A stretch of 64,000 nt of DNA. Source: Bacillota bacterium (lineage in GTDB: Bacteria > Bacillota > Clostridia > Lachnospirales > Lachnospiraceae). Made by a program: the position numbers and the translations under genes. Positions 33,998 through 42,976 of this stretch are shown here, piece after piece (positions within the stretch are counted from its first letter, which is position 1; the number at the start of each line of letters is the position of its first letter). The stretch lies in the NCBI GenBank assembly GCA_023421505.1, contig JAEZTJ010000033.1, positions 62,001-126,000 of the forward strand, in the 5' to 3' direction. The notes below the pieces were generated by a model. That model was not told where the DNA came from. It saw only the letters and a list, made by a program, of their open reading frames with translations, and searched no databases.

Positions 33998-34315
33998 ATG
34001 GATATTCAATTAAAAAAAGGTTTATTAGAATTTTGTGTGCTTGCGGTTTTAAAAAAATCTGACTCCTATGGTTATCAGATCATTAAAGATATCTCCACCT
34101 GTATTGAAATATCAGAATCAACCTTATACCCTATCTTAAAAAGGTTGGAAACCAGTTCCTACCTAAGAACCTATTCTGTTGAACATAATAGTCGATTACG
34201 CAAATATTATCAGATTACGGATAAGGGAAAGGAATATATTGAGGAGTTTCTTAATGATTGGCCGCAAGTAATGGAGATTTATTATTTTATAAAAGGAGAG
34301 CGTGATAATGAGTAA
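33998..34315 (+). CDS. PadR-family transcriptional regulator
   Basis: 105-residue winged-helix protein: LEFCVLAVLKKSDSYGYQIIKDIST, SESTLYPILKRLE and the wing NSRLRKYYQITDKGKEYIEEFL. ATAAGGAGG precedes the ATG at 33998. Overlaps the next gene by 8 bp. Typical first gene of the PadR-DUF1700-DUF4097 type of envelope-linked operon. Confidence 0.92.
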   Translation: MDIQLKKGLLEFCVLAVLKKSDSYGYQIIKDISTCIEISESTLYPILKRLETSSYLRTYSVEHNSRLRKYYQITDKGKEYIEEFLNDWPQVMEIYYFIKGERDNE

Positions 34316-34895
34316 AGCGGAGTTTTTGAGTGAATTAGAATTAAGCCTTCATAGTATGAAAGACAACGAGAAAAGTAAATTTATTACCTTTTATGACGAA
34401 ATGATTGATGATTATGTGGAAAACGGTATGACGGAAGCCGATGCAATCAGTAAAATCGGAGCCCCAAAGAAAATAGCTGTTGAGTTATTAGATAATAACG
34501 ATAGTGTAAAGCTAAATCTTCCACTCCCCGGAAACAAACTATTTAATATCATCATAACAATAATCGGGTTTCCATTATGGGGCAGTTTGTTACTCACCTT
34601 TATATTATCTATTCTTTGTGTATATATACTAATCTTTTGTTTACCTGTTAGTACTGGTGCCGCTACCGTGGGATTTTTAGCCGCATCCATTATTGGTATT
34701 ATTGGAAGCCCCTTCGTTATAGCACACAGCCTTTCAACCGGTCTGATGCAGCTGGGAATTGGGATTGCTTCGGTAGGAATATCTTTTTTCTTAGGATTAA
34801 TTACCATTGCGCTTTATAAGAAGTTTATATTAGTGAATAAGAGCTTTAACGCATATCTGAAAAAATTATGGAAAAAGAAAGTGGTGATAAGATGA
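34308..34895 (+). CDS. DUF1700/HAAS-family membrane protein
   Basis: 195 residues. N-terminal HAAS domain (SKAEFLSELELSLHSMKDNEKSKFITFYDEMIDDYVENGMTEADAISKIG, residues 1-50) followed by four transmembrane helices (about 80-175). ATG 34308 is set by AAAGGAGAG upstream and overlaps the PadR stop. Commonly co-encoded with PadR regulators; the HAAS domain is thought to meet the regulator or adaptor proteins at the membrane. Confidence 0.85.
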   Translation: MSKAEFLSELELSLHSMKDNEKSKFITFYDEMIDDYVENGMTEADAISKIGAPKKIAVELLDNNDSVKLNLPLPGNKLFNIIITIIGFPLWGSLLLTFILSILCVYILIFCLPVSTGAATVGFLAASIIGIIGSPFVIAHSLSTGLMQLGIGIASVGISFFLGLITIALYKKFILVNKSFNAYLKKLWKKKVVIR

Positions 34896-35131
34896 TTATT
34901 AAAAATGTAAAAAGAAAATGTGCAATCTTAAGCATCCTATTAATTTTAGTCGGAGCTGTCATCTCCTCCATTGGTTTCGGAGCAGCCGGATTTAATTTTG
35001 ACAAATTCAAAGCCTCCGTTCCACAGGGCAATAGCTTACAAACGATTCATATGAATAGTAAGGGAGACTTATGGTACGGGCTGGATTTCGGTACTGATTT
35101 TCATCTATTTGTCTTAGGTGAACCAGATTAA
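34892..35131 (+). CDS. short membrane-anchored protein, possibly truncated DUF4097-type
   Basis: 79-residue protein starting at ATG 34892, which overlaps the DUF1700 stop (ATGA). One transmembrane helix (about 8-32) is followed by a short exported part (GAAGFNFDKFKASVPQGNSL, GDLWYGLDFGTDFHLFVLGE). In related operons the third gene is a 250-300 residue DUF4097 beta-repeat adhesin-like protein. This one stops just where that domain should start, so it looks shortened, but the frame ends cleanly and it may be functional. Confidence 0.5.
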   Translation: MIIKNVKRKCAILSILLILVGAVISSIGFGAAGFNFDKFKASVPQGNSLQTIHMNSKGDLWYGLDFGTDFHLFVLGEPD

Positions 35132-35159
35132 CCGACTAGAATAAATTATTTGTTTAAAT

Positions 35160-35222
35160 ATGAGTCAAAGCATGAGAAGAGTTTTATACCTCTTCTTCAA
35201 GCCTTTGGCTCATGTTTATTTG
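35160..35222 (+). terminator. terminator of the second PadR operon
   Basis: Arms ATGAGTCAAAG...CTTTGGCTCAT with an inner AAGAG/CTCTT hairpin, followed by GTTTATTTG. Confidence 0.6.
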
Positions 35223-35301
35223 CTTACCTGACTATAAGGCATAATCTTCGTTTATTAAAATGAGTTTCTATTAAAATTAAATCACAGATGCTTACTCTAT
35301 A

Positions 35302-35727
35302 TCAACCTTCCACGTATGCATAATAAGGAAGCATTTTATTGTCAATGGCTACTAATATAAAATCATCTCTACCTATAGCAGAATATATCTCAGTCCCTGT
35401 TTTTAGTATTGTAGCATCAAAATTTTTGAATTTTCTCTTTACTCCAGTTCTTTCTATTTCCCCTAGCTTCTCATTTCTTTCTAGTTCTAATTCTGCTACC
35501 CAATCAAGCTTTGCTGCATTAACATAAGCCGTTTCTTTGTAAACCAGTAAGTCAATTGATTTATCTTGTTTATATAATGTCTCCGGGCTATCATGATCAG
35601 CGGTAGAATAAGCTTTTTCCTTTATTCCTGAAGTTAACGCATTATTACTTGAAGTAAAAGTGATTACAAGGATGATTAACAATACCGCAAGTACAGCACT
35701 GCCAAAATACAAAATTAATTTTTTCAT
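35302..35727 (-). CDS. small membrane-anchored hypothetical protein
   Basis: 141 residues. One N-terminal transmembrane helix (about 4-25, no lipobox Cys), then a charged extracytoplasmic part of about 110 residues with a DWVAELELERNEKLGEIERT segment. TTGGAGGAAGG precedes the ATG. No family recognised; one of a series of small exported proteins between 31 and 50 kb. Confidence 0.55.
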   Translation of the reverse strand: MKKLILYFGSAVLAVLLIILVITFTSSNNALTSGIKEKAYSTADHDSPETLYKQDKSIDLLVYKETAYVNAAKLDWVAELELERNEKLGEIERTGVKRKFKNFDATILKTGTEIYSAIGRDDFILVAIDNKMLPYYAYVEG

Positions 35728-35863
35728 TACCTTCCTCCAATTCTAATGCATTCAATGATTTTAGCTAAATCGCCATGTAATCTATATTAGCTTATATTTC
35801 AAAGATCGTTCTCTCTAACATTTTAGGTCTTTAAATGGACGTCTTTTTAATCTTAAAAGATCA

Positions 35864-36790
35864 TCAAATTAAATAAAACCTTTTTGCCACCTCTTCCATA
35901 TGATGGTTGTCAGTTCCGCAGCAGCCTCCCATTATTTTAAAATTCATATCCCTACTTAACCGCATCATATCGTTTGCAAAGGTAATTGGATCTGCACTTT
36001 TTAAATCATTTGAATTATCCAATTCACTATAGGGAAGCGGAGATGTATTTGCCTGTATGCCAAGAAATCTTTTCTGAACTATGTCTGCCTTATTCCAGGG
36101 TTGCATAAGAGCTTCGTAAACAATGGTAGGGTAAACACAGTTTGCCATATAACAAAGCGGTTTATGAGTAACCGAGGTATCAATTATATCGATAGCCTTA
36201 CTTATCTTCGTCCCATCTACAAGTGTCCCGTCCTTATTAATTGTAAAGCTTATGATATAAGGAAGCTGCGTAGAAGACATGGCTTCTGCCATTCCTATCG
36301 CTTCCGTCAAGACTGGCATAATTCCTGCATACAGAAAATCCACTTTCTCTTCACAAAAAACATTTGCTTGCCAGCTATGAAAATTATATGCCTCTTTTCG
36401 TGACAATGCTCCTTCGCCTGTATAAGCATCTAATTTACAGCCCATTAGTCCGCCAACATACATCTCTATTCCACAGCATTCGCGTATTTCCTTTAAAAAA
36501 CGAACATTCTCTATCATAACGGACGAATCACATTTAGCATTGTGAATGCGTTCTATATTGGCACGTCTTGTCGGTGTAGTTGCAAGAAAAGGCAGACTGT
36601 AACGTCGTGCTATATCGATATATTGCTCCCATAACTCCTTCAATGCTGCCCTTCCCTCTGGTAATAATACTAGTTTAGCTAACGCTAAATTCTCATCTAT
36701 TGTTAAATGATATTCCCGCTTTAATCTTTCTCCTAAAGCACCTTCCATTAAAAATTTATTATGTATTTTAAAGCTCTTCTCAAAATCCAA
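35864..36790 (-). CDS. homocysteine S-methyltransferase-family protein
   Basis: 308 residues. Betaine-homocysteine/MmuM-type TIM barrel with the zinc-binding GGCCGTDNHHMEE near the C-terminus (two adjacent Cys) and the N-terminal FLMEGALGERLKREYH. Probably transfers a methyl group to homocysteine or a related thiol. The reading frame begins at a TTG (36790) with little Shine-Dalgarno support. A tiny well-primed ORF lies just upstream (see 36798-36824), so the true start or a nearby frameshift is uncertain. Confidence 0.75.
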   Translation of the reverse strand: MDFEKSFKIHNKFLMEGALGERLKREYHLTIDENLALAKLVLLPEGRAALKELWEQYIDIARRYSLPFLATTPTRRANIERIHNAKCDSSVMIENVRFLKEIRECCGIEMYVGGLMGCKLDAYTGEGALSRKEAYNFHSWQANVFCEEKVDFLYAGIMPVLTEAIGMAEAMSSTQLPYIISFTINKDGTLVDGTKISKAIDIIDTSVTHKPLCYMANCVYPTIVYEALMQPWNKADIVQKRFLGIQANTSPLPYSELDNSNDLKSADPITFANDMMRLSRDMNFKIMGGCCGTDNHHMEEVAKRFYLI

Positions 36791-36797
36791 TCAATTC

Positions 36798-36824
36798 TCA
36801 CAGCCTTTCTTTTTCGGTACGCAT
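36798..36824 (-). CDS. 8-codon upstream ORF (possible leader peptide)
   Basis: ATG at 36824 has an excellent GGAGG Shine-Dalgarno 5 nt upstream and encodes Met-Arg-Thr-Glu-Lys-Glu-Arg-Leu, ending at TGA just 7 nt before the TTG of the methyltransferase gene. It could couple translation of the weakly started gene, or be the original N-terminus separated by a one-base indel. Confidence 0.35.
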   Translation of the reverse strand: MRTEKERL

Positions 36825-37036
36825 TTTAACCTCCGTATGTAATCTAGTGCATATACTTAAAAATTTAGATATAAAATTCCTTCTACGATCGTTCGATTAC
36901 TAAAGGAAAAAAATCAACTAACTTTGATTGAAGTATGTCATTCACCATATGGGAAGTTATGTTCAGCTTTAGATTGGAATTCTCTGTTTCTAAATATTTT
37001 GCCCATAGCATCTTGACTAATTGGATTTCTATAACC

Positions 37037-37483
37037 TTAACATTGTTTGACAAAAGAAACGTGATTTTCTAATTCAAAGAAACCATTCTTTTTATAAAAA
37101 CTATATGCTGGAGCTGTTCGTTCTGTCTGTAAAAAAATATGATGTATACCTTTTTGTTTTAGATAAGTCTCGATGGCTCTTAAAAATTGTGTTCCCAATC
37201 CATGTCCTTGTTCTTCCGTTTTTATACAAAACTCGTCAACGTAATACTCTGTACCAGTATACCAATGCCTGATACTTCCCATTGAAAGTCCAACCATATT
37301 CCCATTCTCAAATAAGCCAAGTGCCAAGGAGTTATTATTACCGACTAAATCTGTAATATAAGCATGAAGCTGCGTTTTATCGCTCCAATCATCATTCCAA
37401 GGTTCTTTTGTAAAAATATTAAAGAAAAAATCTTTAATTTCATCAATATTACTATTATTAAGTGCTCGTAGTTCTGTATTCAT
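37037..37483 (-). CDS. GNAT acetyltransferase
   Basis: 148 residues with the acetyl-CoA pocket VDEFCIKTEEQGHGLGTQFL and the terminal FYKKNGFFELENHVSF. GGAGGG precedes the ATG at 37483 and itself lies within the 3' end of an upstream gene remnant. Substrate unknown. Confidence 0.85.
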   Translation of the reverse strand: MNTELRALNNSNIDEIKDFFFNIFTKEPWNDDWSDKTQLHAYITDLVGNNNSLALGLFENGNMVGLSMGSIRHWYTGTEYYVDEFCIKTEEQGHGLGTQFLRAIETYLKQKGIHHIFLQTERTAPAYSFYKKNGFFELENHVSFVKQC

Positions 37484-37485
37484 CT

Positions 37486-37656
37486 CTATTTCCCTCCTGC
37501 TAAGGAATTGTAAAATATCAATTTTTTACTGTACCTAACTTCTTTCGCAAAATCCTTTAGTTTACCCAAATTTACATAATACCCTATATCAAACAGAGCT
37601 TTTATTCCGTGCTTATAAATATCTTTTTCACTATCCCACCTACAACAACTACCGTT
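37486..37656 (-). pseudogene. 3' remnant of a decayed gene
   Basis: Open frame of 56 codons ending at TAG (37486-37488), with no ATG, GTG or TTG start and a stop right before it: contains SCCRWDSEKDIYKHGIKALF then DIGYYVNLGKLKDFAKEV. The amino-acid composition is protein-like, so I read it as the C-terminal part of a lost gene. Its family is not recognised. Confidence 0.5.
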
Positions 37657-37723
37657 TCAAGGAGGTCACGAATAATATTCTAGCTATTAGGATACGAACA
37701 CGAATTTAGTATCAAGATATAAA

Positions 37724-37912
37724 TCACTTTGTAATACGTAATAATTTAATTAACTTTTGATAGGATACTTCCTCTCCATTTTCATCTACAAACTTGAAAT
37801 TCTTTTTTAAATACAAATTTTTTATTCTACTTTTTATTTTTTTTCCTACCTCTTCATAACCAATTGCGATACCACATGACAATCCCACCATATACCAAAT
37901 AAATCCATTCAT
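37724..37912 (-). CDS. 62-residue hypothetical membrane-associated protein
   Basis: Starts MNGFIWYMVGLSCGIAIGYE (one short hydrophobic segment) followed by a basic, Lys-rich tail. AGGGAAAC precedes the ATG. Function unknown; a real small gene is plausible from its ribosome site. Confidence 0.45.
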   Translation of the reverse strand: MNGFIWYMVGLSCGIAIGYEEVGKKIKSRIKNLYLKKNFKFVDENGEEVSYQKLIKLLRITK

Positions 37913-37982
37913 TTAGTTTCCCTCTCAATCTGTATGTTAGTTCGCTATAGCCCCAGCATCAAAATAGTACCCTCTTATTAAC

Positions 37983-39314
37983 CTATTGGGATTTTGATTT
38001 AAAACCTGTCTTATTCATATAATCCATTATTTTACTAACGGCATCATATTTTCTATTAGATTCATTAAGCTCATGATATAAATCCGGCACTTGAAAGAAG
38101 TAACCATATTCATCCTGGAAGTAAATATCACAGGCAGTAAATTCAGTATCCCCTGCTGTAACTATGATAACATCCTTTAAGCTGTCTTTATTAACATCGC
38201 GAAATGCTACTGCTGATACGGTCTGATCTTTTCTATAACTATTATAATAATCGGAAAATTGATACTCGATGTTGTTCTTTTCATCCGTTAAGAAAAATAA
38301 TAACTTCCCTTGATAATCTTTACCGGATACAAATCTGACATTACCCCATCCATTTAAATCTACGTTAAAGCTCTGCTCCTCGATTATTGTAAATTTGTAT
38401 AACTCACTTATATTTTTATACCAATATTGGTTGGAAATAATACCCGAAGGATTACCTTTGAATTCCTCATATTCCTTCCATACATTATTTTCGGATTTCA
38501 TGGAGCTTATTAGATTGCTATACTTTGTCTCAATCCTCGCATATCCACCCTGGGCATGAGATACGTCAATAATAATACCAAGCGAATCCCAGGTGAAATA
38601 GAAGCTAATGTCATTTAAAGAAGAAACGTTCAGATCACCAATATTACGTTGAAATTCTTCCATCAAATTAGGATCGCTTGGATCCAATGGCCCTACATAG
38701 CTGCTATTTTCTTTTATGCTGTCCACCATTGTCTGGTCAATATGTAATACGTCCTTTAGATTAATTTTTTCTCCGGTTCTCATATCAATATTAGTGGTAA
38801 AGTAACCTTTAAACGGATGTGGAGAATAGGAATTTTCTCCCCATCCATAAAACCCAACGCTTAGTATATCCTTTCCTTTCCACTCAATTTCGTAGGAAAT
38901 ATCAACAGTCATCTGTTCTGAGGAATTATCTAAATACGACATTGCATCCTGTTTTAGTAAATTATTAATAGCATTCTGCTTGTCAGTATCTTTAAGACCC
39001 TTAATTTGGGGATAACCGATAACAATCTCCTTTCCTTTGTTATAACCATCCCTTATTATTTCATATCCATCTATATCTGAAGGCATTGCAGTAGGAGTAG
39101 GAGATAATGATTTATTATCCTTTTCTGACGGGGTGATTTGGTCTGAGATATTAGTTTGTGAAGCCACTGGTGAAGATGTTAATACCTTGCTGGCAATATC
39201 GGTCGGACAGTCCGGAATTGTTATAGTATTGTTTATTACTTCACTATCTTTATTACATGCACATAGTATTAATATGGCAATCATACATAGAACAATCAGA
39301 CTTATTTTTCTCAT
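37983..39314 (-). CDS. lipoprotein with RsiV-type (DUF3298) and FG-GAP-like modules
   Basis: 443 residues. Lipobox ILCAC (Cys20), then a Ser/Thr/Pro linker (LSPTPTAMPSDIDG). Residues about 100-260 carry a DUF3298-like domain (SVGFYGWGENSYSPHPFKGY and INLKDVLHIDQ). The last 140 residues form a module, FNVDLNGWGNVRFVSGKDYQ with AVAFRDVNKDSLKDVIIVT, that is shared with the lipoprotein at 46515-48002. GGGAGGCAGGT precedes the ATG. Exported and membrane-anchored; binding or enzymatic role unknown. Confidence 0.65.
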   Translation of the reverse strand: MRKISLIVLCMIAILILCACNKDSEVINNTITIPDCPTDIASKVLTSSPVASQTNISDQITPSEKDNKSLSPTPTAMPSDIDGYEIIRDGYNKGKEIVIGYPQIKGLKDTDKQNAINNLLKQDAMSYLDNSSEQMTVDISYEIEWKGKDILSVGFYGWGENSYSPHPFKGYFTTNIDMRTGEKINLKDVLHIDQTMVDSIKENSSYVGPLDPSDPNLMEEFQRNIGDLNVSSLNDISFYFTWDSLGIIIDVSHAQGGYARIETKYSNLISSMKSENNVWKEYEEFKGNPSGIISNQYWYKNISELYKFTIIEEQSFNVDLNGWGNVRFVSGKDYQGKLLFFLTDEKNNIEYQFSDYYNSYRKDQTVSAVAFRDVNKDSLKDVIIVTAGDTEFTACDIYFQDEYGYFFQVPDLYHELNESNRKYDAVSKIMDYMNKTGFKSKSQ

Positions 39315-39456
39315 ACCTGCCTCCCGACTTGGATTACAATGTTAATAACAACATGCGAATAATATACAATAATCAAAAAAATTAATCCTTAAAATTCAAT
39401 AGCAACTGTTACTAATATAATTTTTTATACGTTATTAGGTTTACCCCTCAGTAAGA

Positions 39457-39837
39457 TTACAAATTGATATTTTTATCAAATTTCGGATTTTTTAATATGC
39501 TTTTTATCGATAGCAGAAGAAGCATAATTAAACCAATATTTCTTATACTTCTCTGCCTTTCCCATAAAAGTTCAATATTTGTTTTATCAATATCTTCAAA
39601 ATTAGTATAACATAAAGCAATAAAAGCTACTATTTCTGCTATTTCTACTACTATTATTAGAATTGCAGTAGAATATTGCCTGTGTTTTATATCGCGATAT
39701 AAATCTATAGAGTAGGCTAGAAAAAATAATATAATTACAATAATCCCAATATAAAAATCCATTCGTTTCGAATTTAAACGGCTTACGCAAAGCAAAAGCA
39801 GAGCAATCATTATAAAAACAAAAGACAAATTTCCCAA
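39457..39837 (-). CDS. small polytopic membrane protein
   Basis: About 126 residues with four predicted transmembrane helices. The frame's only early starts are TTG (39837) or non-standard codons, while an overlapping frame has an ATG (39865) directly after AAGGAG. A one-base indel near 39840 would join that start to this protein, so the N-terminus is uncertain. Family not recognised. Confidence 0.45.
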   Translation of the reverse strand: MGNLSFVFIMIALLLLCVSRLNSKRMDFYIGIIVIILFFLAYSIDLYRDIKHRQYSTAILIIVVEIAEIVAFIALCYTNFEDIDKTNIELLWERQRSIRNIGLIMLLLLSIKSILKNPKFDKNINL

Positions 39838-40054
39838 TATTTTTATGAATTTTATTATTTTTCATCTCCTTACCAATATATTTACGTACGTTGTTGCTGA
39901 TAAAGTGAATACTAATATTATATAAATAGAATCACATAAATGATTTCCTAAACTACATTAAAGAAAAGTGATGGAATGCATATAACTTCACAATCCAGAA
40001 GTCAGTGCGAACACTAAAAATCAAGCGTCCACAGATAAACCAATTTAGAGAGCT

Positions 40055-40796
40055 CTATTTATCTAATAAATTATTTAGTAACAATTGTCTATTGTTAATA
40101 AACAGTTCTGTTATCTTATAGCTTTCTGTTTCTTCATAGGAGATTTCATTTAAACTTCCGCCATCAAATGATAATATGGAGGCGCCAGATATACCAAGTA
40201 AAATAGGAGAATGACTTGCAATAATAAACTGTGTTCCTTTCTGGGATAAATCATAAATGAGCATCAATAATGTAAGTTGTCTCTGCGGTGATAAGGCGGC
40301 TTCTGGTTCATCTAAAATATATAATCCTCTTGGAGTAAATCGATTTTGTATAAGTGCAAGAAAGCTTTCTCCATGAGACTGTTCATGCAGTGATTTACCT
40401 CCATAGCTTTTATAATATAAGTTATAATCATCTCCGTCTCTATAATCTTCAACCTTGCTGGCTACATTATAAAAGCTTTCCGCCCGGAGAAAAAAGTTAC
40501 TTTTGGGTCTAGATACCCCTTTTACCACAGTATTTGCCTGATATAACTCGGAATGGGTATTCATTGTTGAAAAATTAAAGTTTCTATTTCCGCCCTCTGC
40601 ATTAAAGCCATAAACTACTGCAATACTTTCCAGTAACGTAGATTTTCCTGTTCCGTTTTCACCTACGAAGATAGTAATGTTATTATTAAAATCCAGCTGA
40701 TGGATGGACTGTATAGAAGGAATTTTTCTGACATAGTAATTTATTCCCACTCGGTTCCAATCAATCTTGATACCTCTGATAAATTTTATCTTCCAT
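40055..40796 (-). pseudogene. OLD/RecF-like AAA ATPase with N-terminal frameshift
   Basis: Single-domain ATPase with Walker A GENGTGKST, Q-loop region, SHGESFLAL signature-like motif and Walker B LYILDEPEAALS, as in stand-alone RecF/OLD-like AAA proteins. The uninterrupted frame begins only at GTG 40750. Upstream, the family's usual opening (FIRGIKIDWNRV) is encoded in frame without a start. A well-placed ATG (40796, with GAGGT before it) lies in the neighbouring frame; one extra base in the AAAA run near 40785 explains both. It is a sequencing error, a programmed slip or a fresh mutation; 742 bp is one more than a multiple of three. Confidence 0.7.
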
Positions 40797-40981
40797 AAGT
40801 CTACCTCATAATAATAAGTATATTTACTAACTCGATTTTCTTCCTCAATATGTTTTTATCGACTTGGTATAAGGCAATACCCCCGGTACATTTGTGATAC
40901 AAATAACACATTAATCTCAGATAGTGCCAGTGATTTTATTTCATCTGTTTTAAAGAAAATAGATAATTTCCTTAACAATTA

Positions 40982-41521
40982 TTATTTTAATTGTTTACCT
41001 AACTCATAGGCATCTATTAATGCTTGGTTATGAATAATATCTCCTTTGTCTTTTATTCCTTTAACAAAAATCTTACCCGCATCCTGCAATTTAAAATAAT
41101 CCAAAATGAGTTTATATTGTAATTCTATCGAATCGAATACAGACGGAAGTGTTGAAGCTGCTACCAATAGTAAACCTAATTTTTTAACTCTAAATGTATC
41201 TCTCAATGGTGTATGTAAACGGTCAATAACCGCCTTTAATTGTGCGCTGACCCCATAAAAATATACCGGAGATGCAATAACTATGACGTCTGCTTCTGCC
41301 AACCTTTTATAAATTATTTGCATATCATCATTTTGAAAGCATGCATTGCCTTCTTTATGAAAACATGTATTACAGCCGATGCACGGATTTACCTTATAAT
41401 CAGCAATTGAAATAATTTCGACACTATTGTCATGCTTCGCTCCATCAGAAAAGGCTTTTGCTAATATTTCAGTATTTCCTTTTTTTCTTACACTTCCTAC
41501 TAATACCGCTATTTTACTCAT
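40982..41521 (-). CDS. flavodoxin-family NAD(P)H-dependent FMN reductase
   Basis: 179 residues. FMN site GSVRKKGNTEILAKAF at the N-terminus and ASPVYFYGVSAQLKAVIDR in the middle; a Cys-rich CIGCNTCFHKEGNACFQNDD insertion typical of iron-sulfur flavoprotein-like members, though the spacing differs from the compact 4Fe-4S motif. Probably a cytoplasmic electron-transfer or quinone/azo reductase. Confidence 0.85.
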   Translation of the reverse strand: MSKIAVLVGSVRKKGNTEILAKAFSDGAKHDNSVEIISIADYKVNPCIGCNTCFHKEGNACFQNDDMQIIYKRLAEADVIVIASPVYFYGVSAQLKAVIDRLHTPLRDTFRVKKLGLLLVAASTLPSVFDSIELQYKLILDYFKLQDAGKIFVKGIKDKGDIIHNQALIDAYELGKQLK

Positions 41522-41585
41522 AATACACCTCGTTAATCTATCTGATATATGAATTTTTAGACACTATTATTTAACCTAGTGTCCC

Positions 41586-41936
41586 CTATTCTCTTAATAT
41601 TTTGTCCATTGCTTTACCTTTAGCTAACTCATCGACTAATTTATCTAAATAACGGATTTGCCGCATTAAATCATCTTCTATTTCTTCCACCCGATATCCG
41701 CAAATAACCCCTTTGATGAGTATAGCCCTCGGATTTATCTGAGGTGCCTGCTTAAAGAACTCTTCTACACTTACTTCATTCATAATTTGTTGTTGTAATG
41801 ATTGTTCATCATAACCGGTAAGCCAAAATATGATTGCATCTACTTCTTTCTTTGTTCTCCCTTTTTTCTCTGCTTTTTGAATATAAAGGGGATAAATACT
41901 TGTAAATGACATTGAAAAAATTCGCGGTCTCTCCAT
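41586..41936 (-). CDS. DUF2200 family protein
   Basis: 116 residues matching the DUF2200 pattern: RIFSMSFTSIYPLYIQKAEKK then GRTKKEVDAIIFWLTGYDEQ, and ILIKGVICGYRVEEIEDDLM. The function of this widespread family is unknown. AAGGAGTG precedes the ATG. It lies 21 bp after the YdcF-like gene and is probably co-transcribed with it. Confidence 0.8.
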   Translation of the reverse strand: MERPRIFSMSFTSIYPLYIQKAEKKGRTKKEVDAIIFWLTGYDEQSLQQQIMNEVSVEEFFKQAPQINPRAILIKGVICGYRVEEIEDDLMRQIRYLDKLVDELAKGKAMDKILRE

Positions 41937-41957
41937 GTTGAAACACTCCTTTTCATT

Positions 41958-42554
41958 TTAAACTACATTAAAAACCCTATATATTTTATATCCGATATAG
42001 AAAAACAATTCTCTCGCCAAAAATGGTAGTTTAGTTTTTAAACTAATATATTTGGTTGTTGGTGTGGGTGAGCTGTATGCTTTGATTCCGACATCCTTTG
42101 CCAATAGCATTGAACGTTTCATATGCAACGGATCACTTACTATAATTGCTGTTTTCATATCATTTTTATTCATTATTATTTTTGCATTACTTAGATTTTC
42201 CTGCGTTATTGTTGATTTTTCCTCAATTAGAATATCTTCGGCTAATACTCCTTTGTTTATTGCATATTGCTTTGCGGCATTGGCATCAGATACACTATTA
42301 TCTTTCGCTTTGGCACCTGTCATTATTATTTTCTTTACATATCCATCGACATATAAATCAATTGCATGGTTAATTCTCTCTTTATAAACAGGCGATACCT
42401 TTCCATCATATGTGGCTGCGCCAAGAACAATAGCAACGTCTGCTTTGCATTTTTCGTCTATCTTACTGTATCTACAAATACTGATAGCATTAACAATTAT
42501 ATAGATAATAGCAAGCACAATAAATATTAGACATATTGTTCTAACTTTCTTCAT
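41958..42554 (-). CDS. YdcF/SanA-like DUF218 membrane protein
   Basis: 198 residues. One N-terminal transmembrane helix, then a DUF218 domain: ADVAIVLGAATYDGKVSPVYKERINHA, EEKSTITQENLSNAK and VSDPLHMKRSMLLAKDVG. ElyC/SanA-type proteins act in envelope maintenance; the catalytic activity is uncertain. CAGGGAGATTCATC precedes the ATG. Confidence 0.85.
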   Translation of the reverse strand: MKKVRTICLIFIVLAIIYIIVNAISICRYSKIDEKCKADVAIVLGAATYDGKVSPVYKERINHAIDLYVDGYVKKIIMTGAKAKDNSVSDANAAKQYAINKGVLAEDILIEEKSTITQENLSNAKIIMNKNDMKTAIIVSDPLHMKRSMLLAKDVGIKAYSSPTPTTKYISLKTKLPFLARELFFYIGYKIYRVFNVV

Positions 42555-42597
42555 GATGAATCTCCCTGCTACTTCTGAATTTATTTCCGCTAGATTG

Positions 42598-42792
42598 TCA
42601 ATTTATAATAATCTCATTACTGCCTCCGTCCCTAACATATATACATTCCTCCGCCTTCAGAAAAAGGCCATTTAAAAGCGTTTCGGAGTAACAGCAATTT
42701 TCTCTGAGAATTATTTCCAGCACTTCTCCAAATGTTAACTTTCCTATAGAGCATTTATGTTCAGTTGAATGCCAAAGTGAATGAAGTTTATC
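42598..42792 (-). pseudogene. remnant fragment, downstream part
   Basis: 64-codon open frame ending at TGA (42598-42600), without a start codon, in the gap between the methyltransferase and ydcF-like genes. It reads SLWHSTEHKCSIGKLTFGEV then LEIILRENCCYSETLL, clearly protein-like. Together with the fragment at 42804-42947 it appears to be one gene broken by a frameshift. Family not identified. Confidence 0.45.
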
Positions 42793-42803
42793 TTATGGAA
42801 TAT

Positions 42804-42947
42804 TCAATTACATAACTCCTCATACTTAATATTACTCACATCTACCGTAATAGACTTGTACGTCCTTTCATTTCTTTTAAATCCCAAAAACTTTTTACTC
42901 CTTTGGGAAGTTGGTTTTAATTTATTATTTAAAACGGATGTGAACTA
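42804..42947 (-). pseudogene. remnant fragment, upstream part
   Basis: 47-codon open frame (FLGFKRNERTYKSITVDVSN then IKYEELCN) ending at TGA, in a different frame from the next fragment and lacking a start. Probably the 5' part of the same decayed gene. Confidence 0.4.
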
Positions 42948-42976
42948 AACAGTTTAAGATTACATATGGCAGATAG

